Shown: positions 21,549 to 33,754 of the stretch, piece after piece | Layout of the letters: the number at the start of each line of letters is the position of its first letter | How positions within the stretch are numbered: the stretch's first letter is position 1 | Origin: Macrostomum hystrix | Lineage: Eukaryota > Platyhelminthes > Macrostomidae | Reading direction: 5' to 3' | Assembly (NCBI GenBank): GCA_950097015.1 | Contig: CATNEN010000039.1 | Coordinates: forward strand, 8,758,501 to 8,822,500 | DNA length: 64,000 bases | Made by a program: the position numbers and the translations under genes | The notes under the pieces: generated by a model | Database searches by the model: none | Told to the model about the DNA's origin: nothing | What the model saw: only the letters and a program-made list of their open reading frames with translations

Positions 21549-23949
21549 ATATAGCTTAAAAACTGACGTCATGTGCATTATAATACTTTTTAGTCATTAT
21601 AACAATTTTTTTCTGCACAATAAAATCTTAATAGCGTCCAGCTTGAAAGTAGGTACACCTGTCTCCATGACTACCTGCAGCTGGCTAGTGTGTCTCTAAT
21701 TAGCTAAATCATTTGATGGTCTGGGGGACGAATTTAAACAACAATAGAGCGTTGCTGTCGCAGTAAAAATTGAAAAAAGAGCTGCAACAAATTGTGAAAT
21801 TTCAGCAAAGTTCATGCTTAAGCCAGCAGTATATAGCTTTATGATCTTCACTATATAGTATCACTGTACAAGCTCTATGTACCGATTACAATTGTCTGTA
21901 AGCAGATGTTCTGACCAAAACTGCACCTTGATAATCCACCAATAAACACGAGAACAGTCGAATCAGTAGTGACTTCGCAACTATCTTGAGGACTAAATAA
22001 AAAATAAACAGCTAATTAACTTATCGCACAAATCATTAATCATTTTTAGCACTGCAATCAAATAAATTTTTGTTCATGGTTTTATTTAAGCGTACAACTT
22101 AACCTTTGCTTAAGTGTACACAACCTGCACATGTAAAGTCAGATTCAACATTCAAACGATCATAAACAGATTTCTCTTTGTTTTGATCGGGGCTTTGGTT
22201 TCTATGCGACGAAGGTCCGGAAATGCAAAGATCTGCAGCATGGAGACAGGTGAGGTGCAATTATGCGATATGAATCTAGTTTGATTTCCTGTGTTTACTA
22301 AAGACACTTGCTATTTTATAAGAAAGGCCTTTTTGACGGCCATTGTAAAAACTAACTTGATTTAACTAGCCCTAACTGAAGGTGGTGGATGTTAAAATGT
22401 ATGACAATAGCTATAGCTGCGGCTGTGCTGTCGGCTGCACATCTGGCCCAATTGCGGCATAAATTAAAATTTATTATTTTAATACAGAAAAAACACATGC
22501 ATTGCTACCTATCAGTAGCAATTAACGCCGAGTTAGATTCCGTTCAGTTTTGTTTCTTGTCAAGTTCGTCAATGATTATAACGAATTCTGCATTATAAGT
22601 TGTCTTATGCTTGCTAGCTCATTGAGTCACAGCTACAGCCAATGTCTTTAACGATTGGTTTGTCGCTAAAAACGCGTTGCATATATAACTGCAGAAGACG
22701 TCGCAACGGAAAACAGCTGAAATCCTATTTTGCTAGAAAAGCAGCACTAACTCTTACAGTGCATGTGCATTTTCTTTTCATAAAAACAGATGTTAGGTAA
22801 AAGTTGGATTAAGGAGACGATTACCTTAAATGTACGTATCATAAACACACAGCGTGATTTTAATAAACGCGTTGATGTGAAAGCAGAGCAGGATATTAAT
22901 TGATTGTTTAATTACAGGCCTCTGGAAACAATTACTCTTTAAATGGCCCTTCAACCTGCCTGCATATATGCCACATTCTTAAATACGACAACTCTGCTCA
23001 GCAGGATACTTAAGTAACGACACAATTAGCTAACAACTATAATGGTCCTCTCTACCAAATGGATGAATTTGGTTTAGAAAATTGACATTACTCGCTCATA
23101 CTCTATTCCTCGTTTTTCCTTGAAAGTCAGCCTGTTAATAAAGTTATTAGTTTTCTAGGAATCGAGAATTTTTAGCAGTCCTCGCAATCTCTAATACCAC
23201 TCCAACAGTTGACAAATAGCAAAGTACAATTAATTAACGTGGCTACTTCATCAGTTGCCTTTGTATCCAAAAACCGATAGATATGCCGAAATGTTATCTA
23301 AACCGATTGATCGATCCAAACTGATCGATATCCAAACCGATCGATATCCAAACCTTTCTAAGATACGACAACTCTCAGCAGAAAAAATGCGATAGCAAAC
23401 GTGCCGCTGCTCGTGTTGTTGAAGCCAGAATTGTCGTTGCAGAATGAAATACTGGCCTAATGCAAATTAAAAAAATAAAAAATATTAAAATACTTTTTCT
23501 ACAAGAATAAAGCAGTCCTTTTATAGTTTTAACTAGCTAAAGGCCCTTAAAACTAATTATGTATTTGTTTTACACGTAAAATGTTGACATGTCAGCTTTC
23601 TGAATTTTGTTCACCGGCTCACGAATTTAAAGAGGCTAAAGCCCTATTTAACGCTTGCTTGCTGCCTGCCACAAAAATAAGTATACAGCTTCGCTTTTAA
23701 CTTAAAATGAATTTATAAATTGATATTATACGGCATTTCGTATCAAAATTTTAGTAGAAATAAGAAATTTCCGATTTTTTAACTTAGATCTCATTCCTTC
23801 AAAGTCAAACTAAGCCTAAGGGTCTTAGACTAAGGCCTTGTAGAGCCTGAGGCACTGAGGCAAAGCGATTGAAAATTACGACTTGAAGTTTGGGGGTACG
23901 AGTTTGAGTCTACACTTAACTCTGAATTGCTTCGCTGTACCAGTGTACC
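21549..23949. other. Gene-free, AT-rich
   Basis: No exon is recognised. A small cluster of ATCGAT-containing direct repeats (GATCGATATCCAAACC) lies at about 23305-23355. Confidence 0.55.
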
Positions 23950-23963
23950 ATGAGTACCAGCAT

Positions 23964-24185
23964 ACATGCGCAACCTCCCAAATCTTAGCCAGCCGTGCAA
24001 CTTAGTTTTTGCTCTATTTATGACTTAGTTTGCTCTCATTTGCTCTCTTTTTCTCTCCCCTTTTTCCATTTTCTTCACGCCTTCCTTTTTTGTCCCTTGG
24101 TCCCCCTTTGATTTTTTTGCGCTTTGTTTATTGGTTTTGCGACTTACCTTGCTTGGCCCTCATTTCACCCGGCCGGTTCACATGT
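23964..24185 (+). mobile_element. Short element with inverted ends, copy 1 (222 bp)
   Basis: Begins ACATGCGCAACCTCCC and ends ...GGCCGGTTCACATGT. The flanks ATGAGTACCAGCAT (23950-23963) and ATGTGTACCAGTAC (24186-24199) match at 11 of 14 positions, consistent with an aged target-site duplication. The body is CT-rich and ~85-90% alike, by eye, to the inverted copy at 24565. No coding capacity. Confidence 0.75.
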
Positions 24186-24225
24186 ATGTGTACCAGTACT
24201 AGCTGGGATAATTAAGTGTAGGTGG

Positions 24226-24262
24226 TGTGACATCCCTCTAGTCAATGGGCTGAACAGCCATA
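24226..24262 (+). repeat. Short dispersed repeat, one of three copies
   Basis: CCCTCTAGTCAATGGGCTGA resembles CCTTCCAGTCCATGGACTGA at ~28715 and CTTCTAGTCTATGGACTGAA at ~28231, each followed by an AGC-containing tail. Probably remnants of one repeat family. Confidence 0.4.
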
Positions 24263-24564
24263 TGCAGCCTTCAGGTGTGTGGCACAAAACAAGCACAGTA
24301 GCTGCTGTGTGTGCTATCCTATGACCTTTTGGCTTCACATGTATCCTAATCAGGGCAGGTGTAAACAGTATAATTAAATGTATTGATTTATCATTTTTTA
24401 CTTAGTTACAATTTTTTATGAATACAATTTAATATTTTCTGTGGCCTGAAATTTAGATTTAAATCAAATTGAAAGCAATTCAATTGTTTTGTTTTTATAG
24501 CTAAACTTCTCATATAAAGCATATAAAGCATACTATGTCTACATAGCTATATGATTCAGGCCAT

Positions 24565-24839
24565 ACATGCGCAACACCCGGCCGACCCAGCCGAACCGGC
24601 CGGGTGAAACGAGGGCCAAGCAAGGTAAGTCGCAAAAACCAATCAACCAAGCGCAAAAAAATCAAAGGGGGGACCAAGGGACAAAAAAGGAAGGCGTGAA
24701 AAAAATGAAAAAGGGGAGAGAAAAAGAGAGCAAATGAGAGCAAACTAAGTCGTAAATAGAGCAATGAAACGAACTAAGTCGCAAATGAGAGCAAAAACTA
24801 AGTCGCACGGCCGGCTAAGATTTGGGAGGTTGTGCATGT
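24565..24839 (-). mobile_element. Short element with inverted ends, copy 2 (275 bp)
   Basis: Opposite orientation to copy 1. Its ends, ACATGCGCAAC and GTTGTGCATGT, are imperfect inverted repeats. The flanking ATGATTCAGGCCAT is present identically at 24551-24564 and 24840-24853, a perfect 14-bp target-site duplication. It has ~55 bp more than copy 1, from an extra GACTTAGTT-type segment and a longer GC-rich end. No ORF. Confidence 0.85.
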
Positions 24840-24853
24840 ATGATTCAGGCCAT

Positions 24854-26020
24854 TCAGCCTGCCATGCATGCCATAGTAAATTGCTAATTCTATTTTACTA
24901 AGGGGCCTATGTAATTATTAAGAATATAGGAACAGCAATTTATAGTGTTGGCCAGGATAGGCCTACAAGTTAAGGATTTACAGATAGGACAAGTTTTATA
25001 GATATATTGATTTATTAAATAATTAGGCATATTAATTACAGATTAGAATTATATAAATATTCTGTTAAGAAGTAAATTTTCTAAATTGCTTGCTAATAAC
25101 CTAAGAAAATTTGTCCACTCTGCCTCAAATTCTACCTTTTAATGTAAACACACATCAAGGCAAAGGAAGCCCCTTAAATTTTCCACCTCAAGTTCTGACT
25201 AGATAATTATTATAGGTATGAGTCTTTTTGCTGCCAAGTTGTTTCAGTGACAGTCATTTCGGGGAGAAATGGTTGTTTTGGTGACAGGGCATTAATTGGG
25301 GCTAGTAATAAATTTTTTCTACAATTATAACATAGTTTTTTGCAGTTTCATCTTTGTTTTAATGAACATATTCCACATGAGCCCAGTGTACATGTACATT
25401 ATTCTGTACATTAAATTCCAAGTGATGTCCTAAGTTCTGCTAGATTGAGATTTATGTTGATTTAGTATTTAGGATTGCCACAATGATAAAATGTAAATAA
25501 TTTTCACAAAACAATTAGTTTACAATCTAAATCAAAAGTAATTCAATTGAAACATAAGTAAACAAATTAAGATATATATATTTTAAAGTAGCATCAAGCT
25601 AAAAAGTAACAAAACATTAAAAGTACAATAAAGGCACAAAGCTAAAAAGTTATTGTCCATTGTCAGCTGACAGCTGAAACTGCAGCAGGGGCATAAAAAG
25701 GGGCACAAAAAACCACAAGCACACAGAAGACCAATTGTATTGAGGCTGCAATTACAATATCTGCTCCAGAGTTGGCCCTGCATGGCTCTATTGGTGCCTC
25801 TGGACACATTTCAGTGCCCCCTGCAACAAAATTTGCAAATGCAAAGGCAGCAGCAGAGCCTCTTGGTGCAGCAGTTAAACCAACAGGTAGAACTGGATGT
25901 TGCTTCACTGTGCTTTGTGTTGAAAGCAGCAATTGTAACCTTCAAGGTTATTGTTAGTCCAGATGGCTTGTTGGTAGACCCTCAGAAGGGGTCCAGACAG
26001 TTCTCTGCAGCCATGTATGT
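24854..26020. other. AT-rich, no certain gene
   Basis: The right part (from ~25,650) may include further decayed downstream sequence of the BEL/Pao remnant on the minus strand, but no intact domain is readable. Confidence 0.45.
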
Positions 26021-26179
26021 CAAACAAGTCAACTAGTTGTTGGGCATCCATTGACTGCTGCAGGTTGTCTAGAGCTGACTCCATATCCTCTGCTCAAAGA
26101 AATGGCAAGGCCAGTACCTTCCAACATGGCAAGTCCTAATTGCACTGTTAGTAACTCAAAACAATATATTAAAATATAT

Positions 26180-26876
26180 AGATGCCATGATATCAGAACA
26201 ATCATCATGGCATTGTTGCAGCTGTTGCAGAGACGTGTTTGTGAGATGTAGATCAGAAAACTACTACATAAGCTCATGAATGATGAAATCTTGATTTCCA
26301 TACTGTTCTTCAAGAGTAGCCAATGCCAAATGGTAATTGGCAGCAGTAATTGCAAATCCCCGAATCAAAGATCGAGCCAATTCAGAAAGAGAGTCAAGTA
26401 GTTAAATTTGTATATGTCAGACAGATGTAGATTGGAATCAATTGACGACAAAGACTTATCCCAGAAGGACTGCTATTCAGAGATGGAGCCATCAAAGACT
26501 AAAATAGGCTGTTTGGGCAATTTAACATCTTAGGTTGTCTGAGCTCTGGAGGATCCAAGGATTAAGCACCAGAAGGCAGAAATTTAACTAGCAATTTGAT
26601 TGTCTGCTTAGCTCTAACAGAGTAATTTTGGCTTTGTTCTTGTTCCTCATCTAGCTTGTCTTCATAGACAGCAAGTTCAACCTTATTGTCAAAGTTGTTT
26701 AACTGCTCGTGCTTACTTTTCAGCACCTTGAGAACCGCTTCAGCCTCCACAACAACCTTTGAATCAAACTGTGATCCCTTAGCTAGAATGGCTTTGGCTC
26801 TAGAGATGGCTTTGGACAGACTTGATTGAACTATGCCATGCCTGTGAATTAAGTTGGCTAACTCTTCCTTCAACAT
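26180..26876 (-). pseudogene. BEL/Pao retrotransposon gag-like remnant
   Basis: Reading the minus strand from 26876, a coiled-coil-rich start (ELANLIHRHGIVQSSLSKAI) is followed, after a stop, by short matches typical of the DUF1759 region of BEL/Pao Gag: QSFWDKSL, LSDIYKFNYL, FAITAANYHLALATLEEQYG. A TAG interrupts the frame just before QSFW, a +1 shift lies after LNWLD, and stops follow HELM. The element is long dead; no long terminal repeats, protease or polymerase were found around it. Confidence 0.7.
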
Positions 26877-26879
26877 GAC

Positions 26880-29800
26880 TGAACTGGAGATTGCACTGGA
26901 CCCAAATCTCTAGACGACAGAGGAGCGGAATGCAGAGAGAATGACCATTAACGGGAACTGGAGTGAATGAGTGAAAATGAGAGTTCGCACTGAGTAATTA
27001 AAAGTCACAATGGCAGAGACCATAGTCCCGGAGTGAGAGCCATAACACAAAACTGAAAGAGCCACAACAGGAGACTAAGAGCCACAACAAGAGACTGAAA
27101 GAGCCACAAGCAGACGTTGATACCAAAGGTGAAGATCATGTGTTACAAGATGCACTAAGTTGATGGTTCTTTTTCATTGGGTGCCATGTAGCGATTTCTT
27201 AGGCAATAAATTGATTCTGCAGTAGGATCCCATCTATACAGCAGTGTGCCCTTTCAGGCCAAGAGTCAAATATATTTAACTTTCACCAAGCAATACGGAA
27301 GGGGGTTGGTTAGAAGGGTAACATGTGCAAGAACAGGCCAGAGGGTAAGACATGAAATGCAGGGAAAGGAAAGAAAGACAAGTCAAGAGCCAATCAAAGC
27401 CAAGAGAGAAAATTAGGTTAATAAATAAATTGAACAGGCAGGGGGAGAGAGGAGAGAGTACATTAAGAGGGCATGTGAAATAGCAAAACAATGAGAATGT
27501 TATCACATTCAGATTATCAGATTATCACAAACTAAATGTCACCAAAATGACTTTTGCTTGTCACCAAAATGACAGCCACCAAAATGTCCTGTGACCAAAA
27601 TGACTGTAATCCATTATAAGTAATATCAACTGAGTATACCCCTAGTAAAGTTTGACACATAATGCCATTATGGATTTTAGTCACAATCTATTGATTTTGA
27701 GACCTCATTTCCAGTTGGTGGATTCTGCCTTGAATTCCACCTTGATAATCATATATAATACTTGGATGTTTCTAAGGTTTATTTGTATTATGTAGTACTT
27801 TTTACTATTACTATTATTATTTTTATTATATTTATTATTGACCTAATTGCATTATTAAACAAGAAATAAATGAGGCTGAATCCTCCAACCAGAAGTGAGC
27901 TCTCAAAATCAGTAGGCCCCTGCTACTTCTGCACTTTAATTGCTTGACCTTCTTCCATTCTGATCTTAACTGTTTCTCATCTTGTTTCAATGCTATTTCT
28001 AGGCTTACCCTATGTGTTTAGGCTTGCTCACCCAAGTGTTTCTCTCACATTATAGTGTTTTATGTTTTATGATTTATCACTAAATAGGATCCTTCACCAG
28101 ATTTGGTTGTCTTATTTATGTAATAACCATGTGATCTAATATCTGTTTTAGAAAAGGTTGGTTATTTTTGCTTGGACAAATAAATAATTTGTTTATTATT
28201 TATGTTTATTATGCTTGTGCCAACCCTTCTTCTAGTCTATGGACTGAATAGCTATCAATTCAAGTTGACAGTGGGTATATTTTAGAGCAAGTTTCTATAA
28301 AAGAGCAAGGAGAAAATGACTTAAACTAAAAAAGAAGACCTGTTTTGCAGAATTTTAGCATTAACACACTAAGAACAAGACTAGCTATGGTCTCAGTTTT
28401 AATTCATTTTAAAATTTAAAGTTTCAACTTGGAAACAATAATGTATTGCCAGAAATGCACTACTAGGAGATGTATGATTTCAAAATTCTAATCAAGATCA
28501 CTTTTCAAAGCCTGCTTCAAAGTCCATGAGCTCATTTTCACAGCAAGGCCACGTTAATTATGGTTGTAGGGGATTCAACTTATGTCACCAAATTATGAGC
28601 CACTAAATAAATGTTAATTTATTTGTTGAAACTGTGCTACAAGAAGAGTATTCACCTAGCTGTAAAATGCATATTGACATCAGCTGGGTCGAAATTTAGG
28701 TGCATCTGCCGACCCTCCTTCCAGTCCATGGACTGAATAGCTAGCTGTACACAGCATTTAGAATTTAGATGCAACTGTCCCACTGGCTGTACACCTGGCC
28801 CACTTTTTTGTCAATTAAAAATTTATTATTACTGACTCTTGAAAGCTTTGAATTTTGAGATCATGTGTAGTTTCTACTTAAAAGCTTAATCAACAAATGT
28901 TTCATGCCTTAAAAACATGTTTTTCCTATAAAACTGTAGTTTTACCCCTGCATGACTAATCTAAGATTCTTTAAAGCAACTGGTATGAAAACACTGAGTA
29001 ATGAGCTCTACGCAAAAAAAGAATTGTAAATGCTTGATGATCATTCTAACCTGTTTGTGCCTTCTGTTATCTCTTCAGTTCTGCTCTAAAAATGCAACAT
29101 AGATTACACCGTTTCAAGGCTGCTTCCTGTCCTGTCCCTGTTTCTGCTTTCTTTTTCCTGTTTTTACCCCCTATTTCTTTGCTGGCTGACACTCCAGATT
29201 AAGCTCAGCCACATTTTCTCCTCATCTCCTCTCTCCCAAATATGGGCATCCCGAATCTGCGCCTGACATACAGGCAGATGTGCTCAAGAGTGCTCAAGAG
29301 GGGTACACAGAGGGGTCCGCTGTGCTATTTTTAGTTTCCTCATCAGGTCAGAATCGAAATCAGTCCTTATTGGCTTTTGTGAAAATCGCTACACGCTCTG
29401 TCGATAATGTAACAGAGTTTATATTCTTTGTTTAAGAAGCTATTTCGAACGTGTTCAAATTCCTGCTCAATGCCTTATTCAGATAAGGTTAGTTGCTTGC
29501 GTTATCCAATGCCAGGCAGTTGAATAGTCACGTTACTGTACGTGTTTTGATAAATGTTTGTGTCCGCGTGAGTAGTAATTTGTGTGAACTTTAATAAATC
29601 TGAGCTGATAAATCTAACTTCGGAGCACAGCTGTTAGTTACTTTTATACTGTTCTTTAACTTTTACTTTTCGGTTTATTTCAGTGGCTGTTAAGCTTGCT
29701 GTGCAGATGTCTGACAAAACCTTTTCGCTCGACTTCTCTCTCTGATTGAGTCTTGGCTGTTTCTTAATTTTGCCACTTTTTGAGCAAACCAAGAGCTTTA

Positions 29801-30130
29801 TGGTGTCAGTGTCGATGGTTCGAAAATTAGATAACAACCGAAAAAAATCGAATGCTTAAACTAAAACAACAATTCCGATTCCCAAATTTTGTACGGAATT
29901 TATTTTTGTAAAAAATTGAATCCTAAATAATCTAAGGGGCGTCACAATCTCAAGTGTACCAACTTCAAGCTTACTTAGTTTTTTGGCACAATTTTTGCAG
30001 TTACTTTCGTAATTTTTGCACCATACTGCGCCCAGCCATGAAAATAAATTATATAAGGAAGTTTGTTAAATGGCTCAAAGTCAAATTCCTAACAACCGTT
30101 TCAGCTTTAATAAGCTTGAAGATAATTAAG
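26880..30130. other. Gene-free, AT-rich
   Basis: Small ACCAAAATGAC direct repeats lie at 27540-27605, and two copies of the short repeat described at 24226 occur at about 28224 and 28707. No exon is recognised. The Ctr1 promoter and 5' UTR should lie near the right end; a possible acceptor, accgtttcag, ends at ~30103. Confidence 0.5.
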
Positions 30131-30136
30131 AGAAAA

Positions 30137-31952
30137 ATGGATCACGATCACTCGAAAATGATTAAATCTTCTGGGTCAAATAATAACGCTATGTCCATGC
30201 CAGGCATGGCTAGCAATGGATCTGGTCACATGATGATGGTGAGAAGATCCTCATATCGTTCGCACATTCATAAATTCTCCCAGATCCTCAAATATTTTAC
30301 AGATCCTCAAATTCTTTACTGATCCTCAAATCCTGTACAGATTCTCAAATCCTTTACTGATCCTCAAATCCTGTACAGATTCTCAAATCCTTTACACATC
30401 CTCAAATCCTGTACAGATCCTCAAATCCTTTACAGATCCTCAAATCCTTTACAGATCCTCAAATCATTTACAGATCCTCAAATCCTTTACAGATCCTCAA
30501 ATCCTTTACAGATCCTCAAATACTTTACAGATCCTCAAATACTTTACAGATCCTCAAATCCTTTGCAGATCCTCAAATCCCTGGCAGAATCTCGAATCAT
30601 CATATCTTTTTTTACCATCATCAAAGTCATCTAAATTCTTGTCCAGCCATCTAAAAATGTCATACTTGGCGCCACTTTTCATTACAGATGTATTTCCACA
30701 CCATGCTAAGCGATTACGTTCTATTCAAGCCATTACTTGTCAACACTGCTGGTGGTAAGAGCCTGCGGATTTTGCTTTGTTCTCGCTAATATACGCGTAT
30801 TACGTGTTATAAAGGCAAACTGGGTAGCCAGTTTGTTTATAGTCTACTAAAAACACGAAACCCCGAGCGTTGCCCTGCCTTTTAGTAATAAAATTCTGCT
30901 GAAGTACTTTAAAAGATTAATGGTTTGAATTTAGACGCATGCATAGAGAAAATTATAAATTCCGTTTTTTGCTAATTTGACTACTTAAAGTAGAGCGCAT
31001 CGTTTTTATGCTCCAATATATGTGTTTTTAAGTGTTTCTTATAAATAATATATTTCAACCTACACCGAATTCCGTCTACCAGCCATGATTGGCGCCTGCA
31101 TTGTGATCTTCATTTTGGCTCTGCTGTATGAAGGCTTGAAGGTTCTGCGTGAGCGCCTTCTCATTGCTGGTACACTGAGTCGTCGAAATGGTCGCTCATC
31201 AGCCAACTTTGTGCCCGATGGCACCCAGCCTGAGACCTACGTGCCCAAGGGCCGGTGAGGACTCGGCGCTTTGCTTGAGAATCGAAATTGCGATGGATTG
31301 CTAGTCTAGACAGTTAGATGCACATGAGAAGAATGGATTGCTAGTCTAGTCAGTTAGATGCACATGAGAAGAATGGATTGCTAGTCTAGTCAGTTAGATG
31401 CACATGAGAAGAATGGATTGCTAGTCTAGTCAGTTAGATGCACATGAGAAGAATGGATTGCTAGTCTAGTCAGTTAGATGCACATGAGAAGAATGGATTG
31501 CTAGTCTAGTCAGTTAGATGCACATGAGAAGAATGGATTGCTAGTCTAGTCAGTTAGATGCCCATGAGAAGAATGGATTGCTAGTCTAGTCAGTTAGATG
31601 CACATGAGAAGAATGGATTGCTAGTCTAGTCAGTTAGATGCACATGAGAAGAATGGATTGCTAGTCTAGTCAGTTAGATGCCCATGAGAAGAATGGATTG
31701 CTAGTCTATGCTGTTAAAGCAGGTGCAAACAATCCCTTCGCCCGCAGTGACCTGTCCATGCTGTCGCGAGCTCACGCAATTCAGACCCTGCTGCACGCGG
31801 TGCAGATTACCCTGTCGTATTTGCTGATGTTAGTGTTTATGACCTACTCTGTGTGGCTGTGCCTGGCTGTGGTCCTTGGCTCCACGGTCGGCTATTTTCT
31901 GTTCGGCTGGCTTCGCCGCACCACTATTGATATCTCTGAGCACTGCCACTGA
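30137..31952 (+). CDS. SLC31A1: Ctr1-type high-affinity copper transporter (four exons)
   Basis: Exons 30137-30238, 30688-30754, 31083-31254 and 31748-31952 join in frame to 181 residues. Ctr1 trimers in the plasma membrane import Cu(I). The extracellular N-terminus is Met/His-rich (MDHDHSKM, SMPGMAS, GHMMM) and leads into MMM/MYFHT before TM1. TM1 is IGACIVIFILALLYEGLKV. TM2 carries the family Met motif (SYLLMLVFMTY, MxxxM). TM3 has the GxxxG-type glycine pattern (GSTVGYFLFGW). The C-terminal HCH copper motif is intact (DISEHCH). The last exon starts at 31748 after cgcccgcag; the closer cag at 31722 would break phase. Introns 1 and 3 each hold a minisatellite. Length is near the usual 180-190. 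Confidence 0.95.
30262..30592. repeat. 19-bp array in Ctr1 intron 1
   Basis: About 17 units of ATCCTCAAATCCTTTACAG. It begins ~20 bp after the exon 1 donor. Most units carry a pyrimidine stretch followed by TTTACAG, which resembles a 3' splice site; the true acceptor (TTTTCATTACAG) lies 95 bp downstream. Confidence 0.93.
31290..31712. repeat. 40-bp array in Ctr1 intron 3
   Basis: About ten near-identical 40-bp units, each starting GAATGGATTGCTAGTCTAGT and ending with GCACATGAGAA. Two units carry GCCCATGAG instead. The array fills most of the 493-bp intron, starting ~35 bp after the donor and ending 35 bp before the acceptor. Confidence 0.96.
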
Positions 31953-32304
31953 GTCCCAGAGACAGACGGACAGTTCGCTATGACCTAGCGAGTGCTGGAG
32001 TCAAATTGATTGGACGCAGCAAATCGTGTGAAGCCAGCCATGTACTCGGAAGTTATTGTCCTGTCTGTCTGTCAGTGTTTATTTCACAAATATCTAATGC
32101 AAATTAAACTCGGATTTTATTGTATTCATATTCTTTTTGTTTTCTTTAAAAAAATCTTGTTTTTGTTTCAATTCGATATTGTGTCTGATTTGGTCTGTCT
32201 GGTAGGCGAAAATTATTGGAGCAATTAGTCAAGTTAGGATTTATTTCAGAATTCTATGAATATAATGAGTTAATGTAGAAAGGAGTAGCCAACGAGCGAG
32301 AGAT

Positions 32305-32885
32305 AGGGGAGAATGGCATTTTATAGATGGGGAGAATGGCATTTTATAGATGGGTGAATGGCATTTTATAGATGGGGAGAATGGCATTTTATAGATGGGG
32401 TGAATGGCATTTTATAGATGGGGAGAATGGCATTTTATAGATGGGGAGAATGGCATTGTATAGATGGGGAGAGTGGAAATGTATAGATGGGGAGAATGGC
32501 ATTGTATAGATGGGGAGAGTGGCATTGTATAGATGGGGAGAGTGGAAATGTATAGATTGGGAGAGTAGAAATGTATAGATGGGGAGAATGGCATTGTATA
32601 GATGGGGAGAGTGGAAATGTATAAATGGGGAGAGTGGCAGTAGACAGGGGGAGAGTAGCAGTAGACAGGGGGAGAGTGGCAGTAGACAGGGGGAGAGTGG
32701 CAGTAGACAGTAGGAGAACGGCAGGAGACAGGGGGAGAGTGGCAGTAGACAGGGGGGAGAGTGGCAGTAGACGGGGGTGAGTGGCAGTAAACAGGGGGTT
32801 GAGTGGCAGTAGACAGGGGGTTGAGTGGCAGTAGACAAGGGAGAGTGGCAGTAGACACAGTAGGAGAACGGCAGGAGACAGGGGG
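32305..32885. repeat. Double minisatellite behind Ctr1
   Basis: Units of ~23 bp around GAATGGCATTTTATAGATGG (32305-32640) change into ~20-22-bp units around GGGAGAGTGGCAGTAGACAG (32640-32885). The parts share a GGGGAGAGTGGCA core, so one probably arose from the other. Open frames on the minus strand are compositional. Confidence 0.92.
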
Positions 32886-32889
32886 CCAA

Positions 32890-33285
32890 TAGAGTGACAG
32901 TAGATAAGAAAAGTACCAAGCAGCAAGCCCTATAAAAGCATCAAGCAAACTTGTAGGCTAGAGCATTATGCTGCCAATATCAGAATGCCAATTCACGCAC
33001 CATTGATTGATCAAAATCAAGTCATTACATTTATGAGTTCCGTGTAACCCCATTTGTTGTTCCTTTATTTTAACTTCGACCTGCTAGTAGAGCAATGCGC
33101 AATATTATCTGGTTTTATTGTTCTGTAGATTTTTCTCGCTTATACTTAGTTTCACTCGGATCATTCCTGTTTTATAGGCCAGTACAATCCGGCACCTTTG
33201 GGAACTGCTTCCTCTGGTGATTTAGGGCAGTTTTTTTATGCGCTGATCGACTCATTTCTTGTCAGGTTTGCTGACCTTAATTTCC
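32890..33285. other. Gene-free spacer
   Basis: I see no exon, array or element between the two arrays. Confidence 0.55.
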
Positions 33286-33287
33286 CT

Positions 33288-33750
33288 CTCCTCTTCATTT
33301 CTCCCACCTTAATTTCCCTCTCCTCTTCATTTCTCCCACCTTAATTTCCCTCTCCTCTTCATTTCTCCCACCTTAATTTCCCTCTCCTCTTCATTTCTCC
33401 CACCTTAATTTCCCTCTCCTCTTCATTTCTCCCACCTTAATTTCCCTCTTCTCTTCATTTCTCCCACCTTAATTTCCCTCTCCTCTTCTTTTCTCCCACC
33501 TTAATTTCCCTCTCCTCTTCATTTCTCCCACCTTAATTTCCCTCTCCTCTTCATTTCTCCCACCTTAATTTCCCTCTTCTCTTCATTTCTCCCACCTTAA
33601 TTTCCCTCTCCTCTTCTTTTCTCCCACCTTAATTTCCCTCTCCTCTTCATTTCTCCCACCTTAATTTCCCTCTCCTCTTCATTTCTTCCACCTTAATTTC
33701 CCTCTCCTCTTCATTTCTTCCACCTTAATTTCCCTCTCCTCTTCATTTCA
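33288..33750. repeat. 32-bp CT-rich array
   Basis: About 14 units of 32 bp, each containing TTAATTTCCCTCTCCTCTTC followed by ATTTCTCCCACC. A pair of variants (CTCTTCTC and TTCTTTTC) recurs with the same spacing at ~33450-33490 and ~33570-33620, again showing block duplication. Confidence 0.95.
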
Positions 33751-33754
33751 ACCC

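Noticed and set aside
31720-31747. Ctr1 exon 4 starting after AG at 31719 or 31722
   Set aside because: Both give the wrong phase with exon 3 (which ends with two bases of a codon). The acceptor at 31747 gives R-D-L-S in frame.
32389-32948. Minus-strand frames of ~170 codons in all three frames
   Set aside because: Products of the double minisatellite behind Ctr1.
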